DNA of 64,000 bases, from NCBI GenBank assembly GCA_013823325.1, contig PNLY01000019.1:1-64000 (forward strand), given 5' to 3'. This document shows positions 9,412 through 19,333 of this stretch, one piece after another. The stretch's first letter is position 1, and every line of letters starts with the position of its first letter. A program made the translations under genes and the position numbers. Origin of the DNA: Methylobacterium sp. (lineage in GTDB: Bacteria; Pseudomonadota; Alphaproteobacteria; Rhizobiales; Beijerinckiaceae). The notes under the pieces were generated by a model. It saw only the letters and a program-made list of their open reading frames with translations. It was not told where the DNA came from and made no database searches.

Positions 9412-10158
9412 TCAGCCCACCCGTTCCCAGCCCTGCGGCATCAGCCGTTCCTGCGGCAGAAAGCGGGCCTTGTAGGCCATCTTCGGCGAGCCCTCGACCC
9501 AGTAGCCGAGATAGACATAGGGCAGGCCGAGCTTGCGGGCGCGTTCGACATGCTCCAGCACCATGAAGGTGCCGAGCGAGCGCGCTTCGAGGGCGGGGTC
9601 GTAGACCGAATAGACCATGGAGAGCCCGTCGTTCAGCCGGTCGGTCAGGGCGAAGGCGAAGAGGTCGCCCTGGCCGCGCCCGGTGAAACCGCTATCGGGC
9701 CCGCGCCTGCGATATTCGATCAGGCTGGTCTCGACATGGGTGTCCTCGACCATCATGGCGAAGTCGAGTGCCGACATCGTCGCCATGCCGCCTTCGGGGT
9801 GGCGATCGTCGAGATAGCCGCGGAACAGCGAATAATGCTCCGAACGCGGCTGCGGCGGCAGCGCCTCGCCGATCAGGTCGCTGTTATGCGAGAGGATCTT
9901 GCGGAAGCCGCGCGAGGGCCGGAAGTCGGCGACGACGATCCTGACCGAGATGCAGGCCCGGCAGGTCTCGCAGGCGGGGCGATAGGCGATGCTCTGCGAG
10001 CGCCGGAAGCCGCCTTGCGAGAGCACGTCGTTGAGGTCGCGCGCCCGCGCACCGACGAGGTGCGTGAACACCTTGCGCTCCTCGCGGCCCGGCAGATAGG
10101 GGCAGGGCGTCGGCGAGGTCAGGTAGAATTGCGGGGCATCCCGCAAGGGACGTGTCAC
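9412..10158 (-). CDS. bpt: Aspartate/glutamate leucyltransferase (Ate/Bpt family)
   Basis: This enzyme transfers an amino acid from tRNA to proteins with an N-terminal acidic residue, marking them for ClpS/ClpAP degradation (N-degron pathway). The 248-residue reading from GTG 10158 has the family length. Family marks are [15 protein letters not shown], the Cys cluster CETCRAC, and [18 protein letters not shown] near the C terminus. A longer frame up to 10248 adds an unconserved Arg-rich leader. The GTG has GGAG about nine bases upstream. Leucyl and arginyl transfer cannot be separated by eye, so Bpt follows the usual bacterial naming. Confidence 0.9.
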   Translation of the reverse strand: MTRPLRDAPQFYLTSPTPCPYLPGREERKVFTHLVGARARDLNDVLSQGGFRRSQSIAYRPACETCRACISVRIVVADFRPSRGFRKILSHNSDLIGEALPPQPRSEHYSLFRGYLDDRHPEGGMATMSALDFAMMVEDTHVETSLIEYRRRGPDSGFTGRGQGDLFAFALTDRLNDGLSMVYSVYDPALEARSLGTFMVLEHVERARKLGLPYVYLGYWVEGSPKMAYKARFLPQERLMPQGWERVG

Positions 10159-10322
10159 GTCGGGGCGACTCCGGAACCGCCGAATTCGACCTGAGTTTAG
10201 CAGTCGGCGCGGCGGCAACAAGCGGGAAGCCTGCGGCGGGCGCATCACATGGGATAATCCTCGCGCCGGTGATAGTCTGCTGGCGCGAGAGGGCCGGGAA
10301 GCCCCCGGAGCAGGGGGATGCG

Positions 10323-11153
10323 ATGCAGACCGAGACGGTCGCGTTGACCCGCGAGAAGGAAACCCTGCTGATCACGCTCTGGGCCAAGGCCGGCGAGAGC
10401 CTGCTGCCCGATTCCCTGCTCAAGGACCGTTTCGCCGCGCAGGCCGCGACCCGTCTCGACTATGATTTCGCCCGGCTCAAGGTTGATCGCGACCTGATGG
10501 TCGGCCTCGCCATGCGGGCGCATACGCTCGACGGCTGGACACGCGCTTTCCTTGCCGAGCACAGCGATGCGATCGTGCTGCATCTCGGCTGCGGGCTCGA
10601 CAGCCGCGTCTTCCGGATCGATCCGCCGGCCGGCGTCGCTTGGTACGACATCGATTATCCGGATGTCATCGCGCTCAGGCAAAAGCTCTACCCTGCGCGC
10701 GACGGCTACCATCTGCTCGGCTCGTCGGTGACGGAGCCCGGCTGGATCGCCGCCGTGCCGCGGGATCGCCCGGCGATGATCGTCGCCGAGGGACTGCTGC
10801 CTTACCTGCCGGAGGAGGAGGTACCGCTGCTGCTGGAGCGGCTGGTGCAGCATTGCCCGAGCGGCGAGATCGTCTTCGACGCTTATAGCCCGCTCGGCCT
10901 CAAGCTGATCGCGATGCAGCCCTCGATCAAGGCGACCGGCGCGGTGCTGCACTGGTCGCTCGCCGATCCCGCTGAGCTGGAGCTACAGGTGCCGGGCCTT
11001 GAACTGGTCACCGAACTGACGGCATACGACCCTGATGGCTATGACCGCAGGCAGATCGCCCGGATGTCGTGGCCGGCGCGGCTCGCGATGCAGTTCTTCT
11101 CGCTGATCCCGCCGCTGTCGCGGATCGGCGTCTTGCTGCGCTATCGCTTTTAG
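10323..11153 (+). CDS. Leucine carboxyl methyltransferase-family SAM methyltransferase
   Basis: The 276-residue protein resembles the LCMT/PPM1 branch of SAM-dependent O-methyltransferases, often annotated in bacteria as polyketide-type methyltransferases. SAM-binding motif I reads [15 protein letters not shown], followed by the acidic YDIDYPDVI and the post-motif [14 protein letters not shown] typical of this branch. The ATG was chosen because AGGGGG stands seven bases upstream; the frame is open further up to 10152 without family signal. No partner genes hint at the substrate. A weak EcfG-like sequence (GGAAC-N16-AGTT, 10173) lies upstream but is not counted as a promoter. Confidence 0.8.
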   Translation: MQTETVALTREKETLLITLWAKAGESLLPDSLLKDRFAAQAATRLDYDFARLKVDRDLMVGLAMRAHTLDGWTRAFLAEHSDAIVLHLGCGLDSRVFRIDPPAGVAWYDIDYPDVIALRQKLYPARDGYHLLGSSVTEPGWIAAVPRDRPAMIVAEGLLPYLPEEEVPLLLERLVQHCPSGEIVFDAYSPLGLKLIAMQPSIKATGAVLHWSLADPAELELQVPGLELVTELTAYDPDGYDRRQIARMSWPARLAMQFFSLIPPLSRIGVLLRYRF

Positions 11154-11180
11154 ACCTCTTCTGTCAGAGGGAATCCCGCA

Positions 11181-11326
11181 GTCTTTCCGGGGCAGGCCAC
11201 AGGCCTGAGCCCGGAACCCCAAAACCGATGCGTTGGCCAAAGAAGTGTGCCGGCCGCGCCGCCAGCAACACAACCGACATCGGTTCTGGGTTCCGGGCTC
11301 TTCGCTATGCGAAGCCCCGGAAAGAC
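11181..11326. repeat. Palindromic intergenic element, family C
   Basis: This 146-bp region has perfect 13-bp inverted ends, GTCTTTCCGGGGC and GCCCCGGAAAGAC. The inner arms GAGCCCGGAACCCC and GGGTTCCGGGCTC extend the dyad, down to ACCGATG and CATCGGT. It sits between the convergent ends of the methyltransferase and RDD genes. No second copy was seen in the window. Confidence 0.75.
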
Positions 11327-11349
11327 ACCTCGCATCGATGGAGCGGATT

Positions 11350-11841
11350 TCAGGCGCGAACCACCACGAGCCCGGTCAGGATGTCGTGGCCGAGGCGCCG
11401 GTCCTCGCGCACCAGCCCGCAGGCGACGTCGAGGAACCAGAGGCCGACTGTGCCGGCCGCGACATAGAAGAACAGTGCATGCACGGCAGCTGCCAGCGCA
11501 TCAGGCCGGCCGCCGGAAATGGTTTCGACCCGAAGCCCGGCCATGCGCATCCCGAGCGTCGCCTGCTTGCGCCCGCCGACGGTGATGGCGGCATAGCCGA
11601 GCGCGACTGCGATCGTCGCGCCGCCCATCAGCAGCCAGGTCAGGCCAAAGGTGACGATGCCCAGGATGGCGAGCAGGAACCAGACCATGCTGCCGAGGAT
11701 GAACAGGACGACGACGTCGCCGATCCAGGCGAACAGGCGCGAGCCGAGCACGCCGCGCGTATCCTGCAGCGGCCGGTCCTCCAGCGCGACGATCGGCGGC
11801 TGGCGATAGGACGGGTTCGACATCGACGTTGAATTCCTCAT
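11350..11841 (-). CDS. RDD-family membrane protein
   Basis: The 163-residue protein has two to three membrane helices (around WIGDVVVLFILGSMVWFLLAIL and VTFGLTWLLMGGATIAVALGYA) and a C-terminal helix, with the Arg/Asp/Gly pattern of the RDD family (RLFAWIGD, GMRMAGLRVE). RDD proteins are inner-membrane proteins of mostly unknown role; some have been linked to ion transport or stress. It is a single gene ending in the palindromic element. Confidence 0.8.
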   Translation of the reverse strand: MRNSTSMSNPSYRQPPIVALEDRPLQDTRGVLGSRLFAWIGDVVVLFILGSMVWFLLAILGIVTFGLTWLLMGGATIAVALGYAAITVGGRKQATLGMRMAGLRVETISGGRPDALAAAVHALFFYVAAGTVGLWFLDVACGLVREDRRLGHDILTGLVVVRA

Positions 11842-11902
11842 TGCTCAGGGGCCGAGATGGCCCACCGAGCAATAATGTTTGATCAGCCAGCCGGTTCCGC
11901 AA

Positions 11903-11951
11903 GTGCGTGATGCCGAAAAGTGCATCGCGGTTTTCGGCAGAAATCACGCAC
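11903..11951. repeat. Rhizobial-type intergenic hairpin, family D
   Basis: GTGCGTGA-tg-CCGAAAA and TTTTCGG-cagaaa-TCACGCAC form an imperfect palindrome of 49 bp around GTGCATCGCGG. From memory, elements of this wording (CCGAAAA...TTTTCGG with GTGC ends) are very common between genes in Bradyrhizobium and relatives. It separates the start of the RDD gene from the end of ilvA. Confidence 0.65.
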
Positions 11952-11975
11952 TAGCTCCTTGATAAGGAGACCGAT

Positions 11976-13244
11976 TCACGCTCCGGGCCCGGAGCGATCG
12001 GGCTCCTGGCCGCGAGGGTAAATCCGGCGCGGCGCGAAGCCTTCCTGGCGCAGCGCCGCTTCGATCGCGGCGGTGTGGGCCTCGTCGCGGGTCTCGATGG
12101 TGACGTCGAGCATCACGCCCTTGGCCGGTACGTCGAGGAAGAGCCGGCCATGGCTGACTTCGAGGATGTTTGCGCCGAGCGTGCCGAACAGGCTCGCGAC
12201 CTTGCCGAGCAGGCCTGGCCGGTCGCTGGCGGTGAGGCGGAAGGCGGCGATGCGCTGCTCGCGCTCGAGCTCGCGCACCATGATCGCCGCGAGCAGGCGT
12301 GCGTCAATATTGCCGCCGGAGAGCACGAGCCCGACCTTGCGGCCGCGGTAGCGCTCCGGCTCCTTCAGCATCGCCGCGAGGCCGGCGGCGCCCGCGCCTT
12401 CGGCCAGCGTGTGCTGTAGCGTCGCGCAGGCATTGACGGCGCGCTCGATCAGGTCCTCGCTCACCAGCACGATGTCGGAGACCAGCGCCTTCACCACCGG
12501 CAGGGTCTGCGCGCCGACGGTCTTGACCGCGATGCCCTCGGCCAGCGTCGCCCCGCCGATCGCCAGGTCGGCGCCAGCCACGGCATTGTGGAAGGAGGGA
12601 TAGAGTGCCGCCTCGACGCCGATCATCTCGATCGACGGCTTCAGCGCCTTGGCGGCGATGGCGTTGCCGGCCATCAGCCCGCCACCGCCAAGCGGGATCA
12701 GCAGCGTGTCGAGCTCGGGCAGCTCGCGCAGCATCTCCAGCGCGACGGTGCCCTGGCCGGCCATCACCGCCGCATCGTCATAGGGGTGGACGAAGACAAG
12801 GCTCTTCTGCGCGGCGATCTCGCGCGCCTTCTGCGTGGATTCGTAGAGCGTCTCGCCGAACAGCACGACCTCGGCACCATGGGCGCGGGTGTTTTCGACC
12901 TTCACCAGCGGTGTCGTCTCCGGCATGACGATGGTCGCCGGGATGCCGAAGCGCCTGGCGTGATAGGCCACGGCCTGGGCATGGTTGCCGGCCGACATCG
13001 CGATGACGCCGCGGCGCCTCTCGTCTTCGCTCAGGCTCACCAGCTTGTTGACCGCGCCGCGTTCCTTGAAGGAGGCGGTCGCCTGCATGTTCTCGTGCTT
13101 GACGAAGACCTCTGCGCCGGTCAGTGCCGACAGGCGCGGCGCCGGCATCAGCGGCGTCTTCAGCACATGGCCTGCGATGGTCTGCGCAGCCGCCTCGATA
13201 TCGGCGAAGCTGATCGCGAAGCCGCTGCCCATCCAGTCCCCCAA
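11976..13244 (-). CDS. ilvA: Threonine ammonia-lyase
   Basis: This PLP-dependent enzyme deaminates L-threonine to 2-oxobutanoate, the first step toward isoleucine. In the 422-residue protein the PLP lysine is Lys60 in ATASFKERGA. The phosphate-binding loop is LGGGGLMAGN and a serine-rich NAVAGADLAIG region follows. The C-terminal part (about 330-410, FRLTASDRPGLLGKVASLFG) is a single ACT domain that probably senses amino acids. This one-ACT layout is shared by biosynthetic-like and catabolic (TdcB-like) forms, so the pathway is not certain. It ends five bases upstream of the LivH-like gene start region on the same strand. Confidence 0.92.
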   Translation of the reverse strand: MGDWMGSGFAISFADIEAAAQTIAGHVLKTPLMPAPRLSALTGAEVFVKHENMQATASFKERGAVNKLVSLSEDERRRGVIAMSAGNHAQAVAYHARRFGIPATIVMPETTPLVKVENTRAHGAEVVLFGETLYESTQKAREIAAQKSLVFVHPYDDAAVMAGQGTVALEMLRELPELDTLLIPLGGGGLMAGNAIAAKALKPSIEMIGVEAALYPSFHNAVAGADLAIGGATLAEGIAVKTVGAQTLPVVKALVSDIVLVSEDLIERAVNACATLQHTLAEGAGAAGLAAMLKEPERYRGRKVGLVLSGGNIDARLLAAIMVRELEREQRIAAFRLTASDRPGLLGKVASLFGTLGANILEVSHGRLFLDVPAKGVMLDVTIETRDEAHTAAIEAALRQEGFAPRRIYPRGQEPDRSGPGA

Positions 13245-13249
13245 ATGAT

Positions 13250-14581
13250 TCAGACCTGGCGCGGCGTCAGCGCGCCGTCGCCGAAGAAGCCGCCGGGGCG
13301 CAGGATCAGCGTCACGGCGAGCAAGCTATAGACCGCGATGTCGCGCTGTTCGAGCGGCATCGTCGCCGACCACAGCACTTCGAAGGCGGCGATCACGAGC
13401 CCGCCCAGGCAGGCGCCGGGCACCGAGCCGATCCCGCCCAGAACGGCGGCGACCAGAGCCTTCAAGCCCAGCGTGAAGCCACCGGAAAAGCCCATGCCGC
13501 CATAGATCACGGTAACGATGACACCGGCCGCGCCGCAGATCGCGCAGGCGATGATCAGCGCCCGGTCATGTACTGCGCCGGGATCGACGCCGAACAGCGA
13601 GGCGGTCTTGGCGTCGTCGGCGACGGCGCGCCAGGCCCGGCCATAGGACGAGCGGGCGAGATAGAGGATCAGGCAGGTCGCGGCGCTGAAGCCGAGGCCC
13701 GCCATGGCGAGGGAGACCGGCGTCGCCGTGACGATGAACTGCTCGGCCCGCAGGAGCGGCAGCGGCTCGTTGAACACCGGCGGCAGCCAGCGCAATTCGG
13801 CGCCCTGCGCCAGGCGCAAATATTCCGAGAGCGCGATGGCGAGCCCGATCGTCGCGATCAGCACCTGCTGGCCGTTGCTCTTGTCGAGATGGCGCAGCAC
13901 GAAGCGGCCCATGGCGAATCCATGCAATGCGCTGACGGCGATCGCGACGGCGAAAGCGATGAACAGGCCGGAGACCGGTGTCGAGACCGAAAGCGACAAG
14001 GTCAGTGCCACCCCGACCACCGCCGCGAGCGCCCCCAGCGCCGAGAATTCGCCGAATGTGAGGAGTATGCGGCCGTTGAGCCCGTAGATCAGCGCATAGG
14101 CGCTGGCGAGCAGCGCGTAGATCGCAGCCGAGGGCAGGGCGGCCAGGCCCTGCTGCAGACCATAGGCGAGGCCGGGCGGCACGGTGATGAGGTCGGCGCC
14201 GGGCGACATGCCGGGATCGACCGGCGGATCGGCCTTGTATTCGAGATAGAAGCGCCGCAGCAGCAGGAAGCTGGCATCGGTCATCGGCACGCCGTCGGAA
14301 GCGAGCCCTGCAAGCGCGCCGCGTTGCAATGTGGTGCCTTCCCCCGCGAAGATGCAGTCGATCGTGCGCCGCCGCGCCTGCTCGCCCGGCGCCTGCGTCC
14401 GATATATGATGCGCAGGATGTCGGTGCGCGGCCCGCTGCCGGTGCCCTCGATGGTGATCACGGTATCGGTCGGGTTCAGCGCCGGGATCGCCAGTCGGCA
14501 AGCGCGAATCTGATCGGTGTCGAAGCGCCCGCAGGAGGCGAGCGCGAGGCAGAGCAGAATCGACGTGAACAGGGCGCGCAT
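13250..14581 (-). CDS. LivH-like branched-chain amino acid ABC permease with extra N-terminal domain
   Basis: From about residue 150 the protein is a LivH-type inner-membrane permease with eight or so helices (IYALLASAYALIYGLNGRILLTFGEF, GKALVAAVLGGIGSVPGA-like C-terminal motif). The first 130 residues are unusual. They start MRALFTSILLCLALASC, which reads as a signal or lipobox (Cys17), followed by a soluble stretch with Cys28 and Cys76 that should lie in the periplasm. Total length is 443 against about 290-300 for normal LivH. No livM, livG, livF or binding-protein gene is next to it, so it is an orphan. The longer frame to 14734 lacks a signal and was rejected. Confidence 0.8.
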   Translation of the reverse strand: MRALFTSILLCLALASCGRFDTDQIRACRLAIPALNPTDTVITIEGTGSGPRTDILRIIYRTQAPGEQARRRTIDCIFAGEGTTLQRGALAGLASDGVPMTDASFLLLRRFYLEYKADPPVDPGMSPGADLITVPPGLAYGLQQGLAALPSAAIYALLASAYALIYGLNGRILLTFGEFSALGALAAVVGVALTLSLSVSTPVSGLFIAFAVAIAVSALHGFAMGRFVLRHLDKSNGQQVLIATIGLAIALSEYLRLAQGAELRWLPPVFNEPLPLLRAEQFIVTATPVSLAMAGLGFSAATCLILYLARSSYGRAWRAVADDAKTASLFGVDPGAVHDRALIIACAICGAAGVIVTVIYGGMGFSGGFTLGLKALVAAVLGGIGSVPGACLGGLVIAAFEVLWSATMPLEQRDIAVYSLLAVTLILRPGGFFGDGALTPRQV

Positions 14582-14732
14582 CGCGGCGCACGCTAGCGCG
14601 AGAATGGGGGCGTTGGAACTCGCGGCACGCGCGCCGGGCGAGCAATCGCAGGGCTTGATAAATCGACAGGACGATGCACATCCGATCCGCGCTGGAGCAC
14701 AGCCAGCACGGGCACGCAGCGGGACATCCGGC

Positions 14733-15470
14733 ATGCAGCAGGACGAGATCTGGGACGCCGACGCGGCCAGGACCTATGACACGCCGGGAACCGGGATGTT
14801 CTCGCCGGAGGTGCTGGAGCCGGCGGTCGAGCGACTGGCGCAACTGGCGGCGGGCGGCAGGGCGCTCGAATTCGCGATCGGGACCGGGCGTATCGCGGTG
14901 CCGCTCAGCCAGCGGAACGTGCCGGTAGCGGGCATCGAGTATTCACCTGCGATGATCGCCGAGCTGCGGACCAAGGTCGATGAGACAACGATCCCCGTCG
15001 TCCTCGGCGACATGGCGACGGCTACCGTTCCCGGCACCTATTCGCTCGTATACCTCGTCTACAACACGATCTCGAACCTGCTCACGCAGGCAGGGCAGGT
15101 GGCCTGCTTCCGCAATGCGGCGCGCCATCTCTCACCCGGCGGGCGTTTCGTGATCGAACTCTGGGTGCCGGAGCTGCGCAAGCTGCCACCCGGGCAGCAG
15201 GCGGTCGTCTGGCAGTCGGAGGCGGGCTATATCGGCCTCGATACCTATGACGTGTTGAACCAGCAGGTGATTTCGCACCATGTCCGGTTCGGCGAGGGCA
15301 AGCAGCCCGAGCTGTTCCGCTCGCCGCATCGCTACATCTGGCCGGCCGAGCTCGATCTGATGGCGCAGCTGGCCGGCTTCGAGCTCGAAAGCCGGCATGC
15401 GGACTGGGCCGTGGCACCCTTCACGGCGGAGTCGCGCTCGCACGTCTCCGTCTATCGCCTGCCCGGCTAG
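14733..15470 (+). CDS. Class I SAM-dependent methyltransferase
   Basis: The 245-residue protein has a class I Rossmann methyltransferase core. Motif I is ALEFAIGTGRIAVPL, the acidic end of strand 2 is AGIEYSPAMI, and the motif near SLVYLVYNTISNLL matches motif IV. Its overall wording resembles uncharacterised methyltransferases of actinobacteria and rhizobia. The ATG at 14733 begins MQQDEIWDADAARTYD; the frame is open further upstream but overlaps the divergent LivH-like gene. It converges on hemB with one base between stop codons. The substrate is unknown. Confidence 0.8.
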   Translation: MQQDEIWDADAARTYDTPGTGMFSPEVLEPAVERLAQLAAGGRALEFAIGTGRIAVPLSQRNVPVAGIEYSPAMIAELRTKVDETTIPVVLGDMATATVPGTYSLVYLVYNTISNLLTQAGQVACFRNAARHLSPGGRFVIELWVPELRKLPPGQQAVVWQSEAGYIGLDTYDVLNQQVISHHVRFGEGKQPELFRSPHRYIWPAELDLMAQLAGFELESRHADWAVAPFTAESRSHVSVYRLPG

Positions 15471-15471
15471 A

Positions 15472-16599
<1,128 letters not shown>

Positions 16600-16677
16600 T
16601 CACAGCCGCGAGAGCCGGCCAGAACGGCGCAAGCCTGCCCGGCACAGGTGATTCCGCGGTCAGGGTAAGGAGATGGG

Positions 16678-17028
16678 ATGCGGCCGAAGCTCTTTGCCGT
16701 CATCATGCTGCTGGCAGCGCTCGCCGCCACTGCCGCGCAGGCCGAGGTGACACGCCGCGATGCGATCGAGGCACAGACCGCGACCGCGCTCGCCTCGGCC
16801 GACTATGCCGAGCGGCATTGCCCGTCATTGCGGCTCGGCCAGGACAAGCTCGACAGGAATCTGCGCGAGATCAAGGGCACGCTCGCCGGCCTTCGCGCCA
16901 CCGAGAGCTATGCCGAGCAGGTCGCGGCGCTGGCTTCGATCGAGCAGAGCCATGGCCGGGCGATGGTCTGCGTCGTCCTGCCCAAGGCTCATGGCGGCTA
17001 TGGCCGCGGCATCGTCACCGTGCGCTAA
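16678..17028 (+). CDS. Small secreted protein of unknown function
   Basis: The 116-residue protein has a clear signal peptide (MRPKLFAVIMLLAALAATAAQAE, cleaved after AQA). The mature part is short and helical with two Cys residues (ERHCPSL and MVCVVL) that could form a disulfide in the periplasm. I do not recognise a family. AAGGAG just before the ATG supports the start. It precedes the acyl-CoA hydratase-like gene by 87 bases on the same strand and may be co-transcribed. Confidence 0.7.
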   Translation: MRPKLFAVIMLLAALAATAAQAEVTRRDAIEAQTATALASADYAERHCPSLRLGQDKLDRNLREIKGTLAGLRATESYAEQVAALASIEQSHGRAMVCVVLPKAHGGYGRGIVTVR

Positions 17029-17115
17029 AGTCCGGACGGGACCGGGCCGGTGCTCGCGTTGACAAGCCGGGGTCCGCCTTCCAGAACCGCCTGACGGATC
17101 GGGGTCGAGGCGGAC

Positions 17116-18171
17116 ATGGCGCAGGATCAGGACATCATCTGTGAAATCCGCGGCAGCGCCGGCTTCGTCCTGCTCAACCGCCCGAAGGCGCTGAACGCGC
17201 TCAATCTTCCCATGGTGCGCGAGCTGGCCAAGGCGCTCGACGCCTGGGAGCACGATCCCGCCGTGACGCGCATCGTCGTCACCGGAGCCGGCGACAAGGC
17301 CTTCTGCGCCGGTGGCGACATCCGCTCCCTGCACGATCTCGGCAAGGCCGGGCAGTACGACGAGATGCTGACCTTCTGGCGCGAGGAATACATCCTCAAC
17401 GCCCGCATCCAGAGCTATCCCAAGCCCTATGTCGCACTCGTCGACGGCATCGTCATGGGCGGCGGCGTCGGCCTCTCCCTGCATGGCAAACATCGCGTCG
17501 CCGGCGAGCGCTGGCTCTTTGCCATGCCCGAGGTCGGCATCGGCTTCTTTCCCGATGTCGGCGCGACCTATGCCTTGCCGCGCCTGCCGGACCATGCCGG
17601 CATATATCTCGCCTTGACCGGAGACCGCGTTGGCCAGGCCGATGCGCTGGCGCTCGGGCTGGCGACGCATGCGGTTCCCTCGGCGCGCATGGCGGAGCTT
17701 GCCGAGGCATTGACCGGCTCCGAGCCGGTCGACGCCACGATCGCCCGCTTCGCCGCCGATCCGGGGCCGGGCAAGCTTGCACCGGAACGTGCGACGATCG
17801 CGCATTGCTTCGGCGCGGCGACGTTGCCGGACATTCTCGGCCGGCTCGACGCCAAGGCGGCTGCCGGCGATGCCTTCGCCGCCAAGGCGCTTGCCACGAT
17901 CCGCGCGAAGTCGCCGACCAGCGTCGCCATCGCCTTCGAGCAGATGCGCCGCGGCGCCTCGCTCGGTTTCGCGGAGGCGATGCAGCTCGAGTTCCGCATC
18001 GTCTCGCGCATTCCGCACGGCCATGATTTCTACGAGGGCGTCCGCGCCGTGGTGATCGACAAGGATCAGGCGCCGTCCTGGCGGCCGCGGACGCTTGAGG
18101 AGCTCGATCCCGCGGCGGTGGCGGCCTATTTCGCCCCGCTCGGCGCGACCGAGCTGGCGCTGGGCAGCTGA
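17116..18171 (+). CDS. Enoyl-CoA hydratase/isomerase family, 3-hydroxyisobutyryl-CoA hydrolase-like
   Basis: The 351-residue protein has the crotonase fold with both oxyanion-hole segments (AFCAGGDIRSL and GIVMGGGVGLSLHG). It also has the longer C-terminal half and the FAMPEVGIGFFPDVGATY motif that mark 3-hydroxyisobutyryl-CoA hydrolases of valine breakdown. Length is close to the HIBCH family (about 350) rather than simple hydratases (about 260). No other valine-pathway genes lie nearby. The stop codon is followed one base later by the ATG of a small membrane-protein gene. Confidence 0.88.
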   Translation: MAQDQDIICEIRGSAGFVLLNRPKALNALNLPMVRELAKALDAWEHDPAVTRIVVTGAGDKAFCAGGDIRSLHDLGKAGQYDEMLTFWREEYILNARIQSYPKPYVALVDGIVMGGGVGLSLHGKHRVAGERWLFAMPEVGIGFFPDVGATYALPRLPDHAGIYLALTGDRVGQADALALGLATHAVPSARMAELAEALTGSEPVDATIARFAADPGPGKLAPERATIAHCFGAATLPDILGRLDAKAAAGDAFAAKALATIRAKSPTSVAIAFEQMRRGASLGFAEAMQLEFRIVSRIPHGHDFYEGVRAVVIDKDQAPSWRPRTLEELDPAAVAAYFAPLGATELALGS

Positions 18172-18172
18172 G

Positions 18173-18613
18173 ATGACGGTGCGCGACGGCGAAATTCTGC
18201 GCGGCCCGGGCCAGCCGGGCGAGACGAAGCGCCGGGTTCGCTGGCGCCTGCTGCTGGTCTGGCTGCTGCGCCTGCTCTCGGTGGTCTGGATCGGCAAGGG
18301 CCTGATGCACTGGATGACCATCCTCGGTCTCGGCCTGGTCTTCGAGCCGGGCCCCGCCTTCGAGACGCGTCCGCTGACCTTCCAGGCGATCACGGTCTAT
18401 TTCGCGGTTTTCGATCTCGTCGCCGGCGTCGGCCTCTGGCTGACCGCGACCTGGGGCGGCGTGCTCTGGCTGCTCGCCGCCGTCAGCCAGCTGCTGCTCG
18501 GCTTTTTCTTCCCGCGCTGGCTAACGTTGTCGCCGGCGCTGATCGGTACCTATGTCGCGCTGATGCTGGCCTACTTCCTTGCCACCTGGGCGGCCGAGAA
18601 TCAGGACGGCTGA
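18173..18613 (+). CDS. Small integral membrane protein, possibly DUF6163
   Basis: The 146-residue protein has four predicted membrane helices (around LLLVWLLRLLSVVWIG, ITVYFAVFDLVAGVGLW, GVLWLLAAVSQLLLGFFF and IGTYVALMLAYFLATW) after a basic, cytoplasmic-looking N terminus (GETKRRVRWR). It resembles a conserved rhizobial membrane protein that I recall as DUF6163, but I cannot confirm this. It sits directly behind the HIBCH-like gene and before ldtR. In rhizobia I recall a similar gene next to ldtR, so it may belong to the envelope-related neighbourhood. Confidence 0.7.
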   Translation: MTVRDGEILRGPGQPGETKRRVRWRLLLVWLLRLLSVVWIGKGLMHWMTILGLGLVFEPGPAFETRPLTFQAITVYFAVFDLVAGVGLWLTATWGGVLWLLAAVSQLLLGFFFPRWLTLSPALIGTYVALMLAYFLATWAAENQDG

Positions 18614-18688
18614 GGCCTCCCGCTCAGCTCGAATGCGGCCGGCTGTGGTAAGAATCGCTTTAGCTTAAGAGACTTGCGGTTCATTTTG

Positions 18689-18710
18689 GATTCACCCAAA
18701 TGGGTAAATC
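18689..18710. promoter_or_regulatory. Operator-like dyad upstream of ldtR
   Basis: GATTcACCCA-aa-TGGGTaAATC is a 22-bp near-perfect palindrome with one mismatched pair plus the centre, in an AT-rich patch 111 bases before the ldtR ATG. MarR regulators bind dyads of this size, so autoregulation by LdtR is a fair guess. The 10-mer CTGTGGTAAG at 18643-18652 also recurs upstream of ldtP at 19515-19524. Confidence 0.5.
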
Positions 18711-18820
18711 CCCGATTCATCCTGATATTTAAACTCGTTTTCATCCGCCCCGCCTATGGTGTCTCTCAGAAGCGGACCGGGAGACAATCCTGGCCGGTAA
18801 TCAACAGGCGGGATATTACC

Positions 18821-19333
18821 ATGAAGAGCAATGTAAAGACTGTGGAGCCGGTTGCGTCCGAAGGTGTTGAGCTCAAGGTGAAGCCGCTTTACCTTGAGTC
18901 TCTCACCTTGGTCGAGCGGCTGCATCGCCGGCTGCTCGACGTGATCAAGGACGAGTTCGAGCGCCGCAACCGCGACGACGTCAACAGCGTGCAGGCGCTG
19001 CTCCTCTACAATATCGGCGACGCCGAGCTCTCGGCCAGCGAGCTGCGCACCCGCGGCTACTATCTCGGCTCGAACGTCTCCTACAACGTCAAGAAGCTGG
19101 TCGAGCTCGGCTTCCTGCACCATGCCCGTTCGCGGATCGACCGTCGCTCGGTGCGCATCAGCCTGACCGACAAGGGCCGCGAGGTGCACAACATCGTCAA
19201 GGGCGTCTACGACAAGCATGTCCGCACGGTCGAGCAGATCGGTGGCATCGCGGCCGACGATTTCGAGCGCATGAACAACGCCCTGCTGCGCCTCGAGCGC
19301 TTCTGGACCGACCAGATCCGCTACAAGCTGTGA
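18821..19333 (+). CDS. ldtR: MarR-family transcriptional regulator LdtR
   Basis: The 170-residue protein has a winged-helix MarR core (VQALLLYNIGDAELSASELR, then SYNVKKLVELGFLHHARSRIDRRSVRISLT). It closely resembles LdtR, first studied in Liberibacter as an activator of the L,D-transpeptidase gene ldtP. The gene order here, ldtR then ldtP on the same strand, is the known arrangement. The ATG at 18821 begins MKSNVKTVEPV; the frame is open to 18674 but the added stretch covers the operator-like region. A GC-rich hairpin without a strong U-run follows the stop. Confidence 0.88.
   Translation: MKSNVKTVEPVASEGVELKVKPLYLESLTLVERLHRRLLDVIKDEFERRNRDDVNSVQALLLYNIGDAELSASELRTRGYYLGSNVSYNVKKLVELGFLHHARSRIDRRSVRISLTDKGREVHNIVKGVYDKHVRTVEQIGGIAADDFERMNNALLRLERFWTDQIRYKL

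Noticed and set aside
10173-10197. EcfG-like GGAAC-N16-AGTT before the LCMT-like methyltransferase
   Set aside because: The -10 has a mismatch at its key C, and the site is 125 bases from the ATG and overlaps the start region of the opposite gene; too weak to list.
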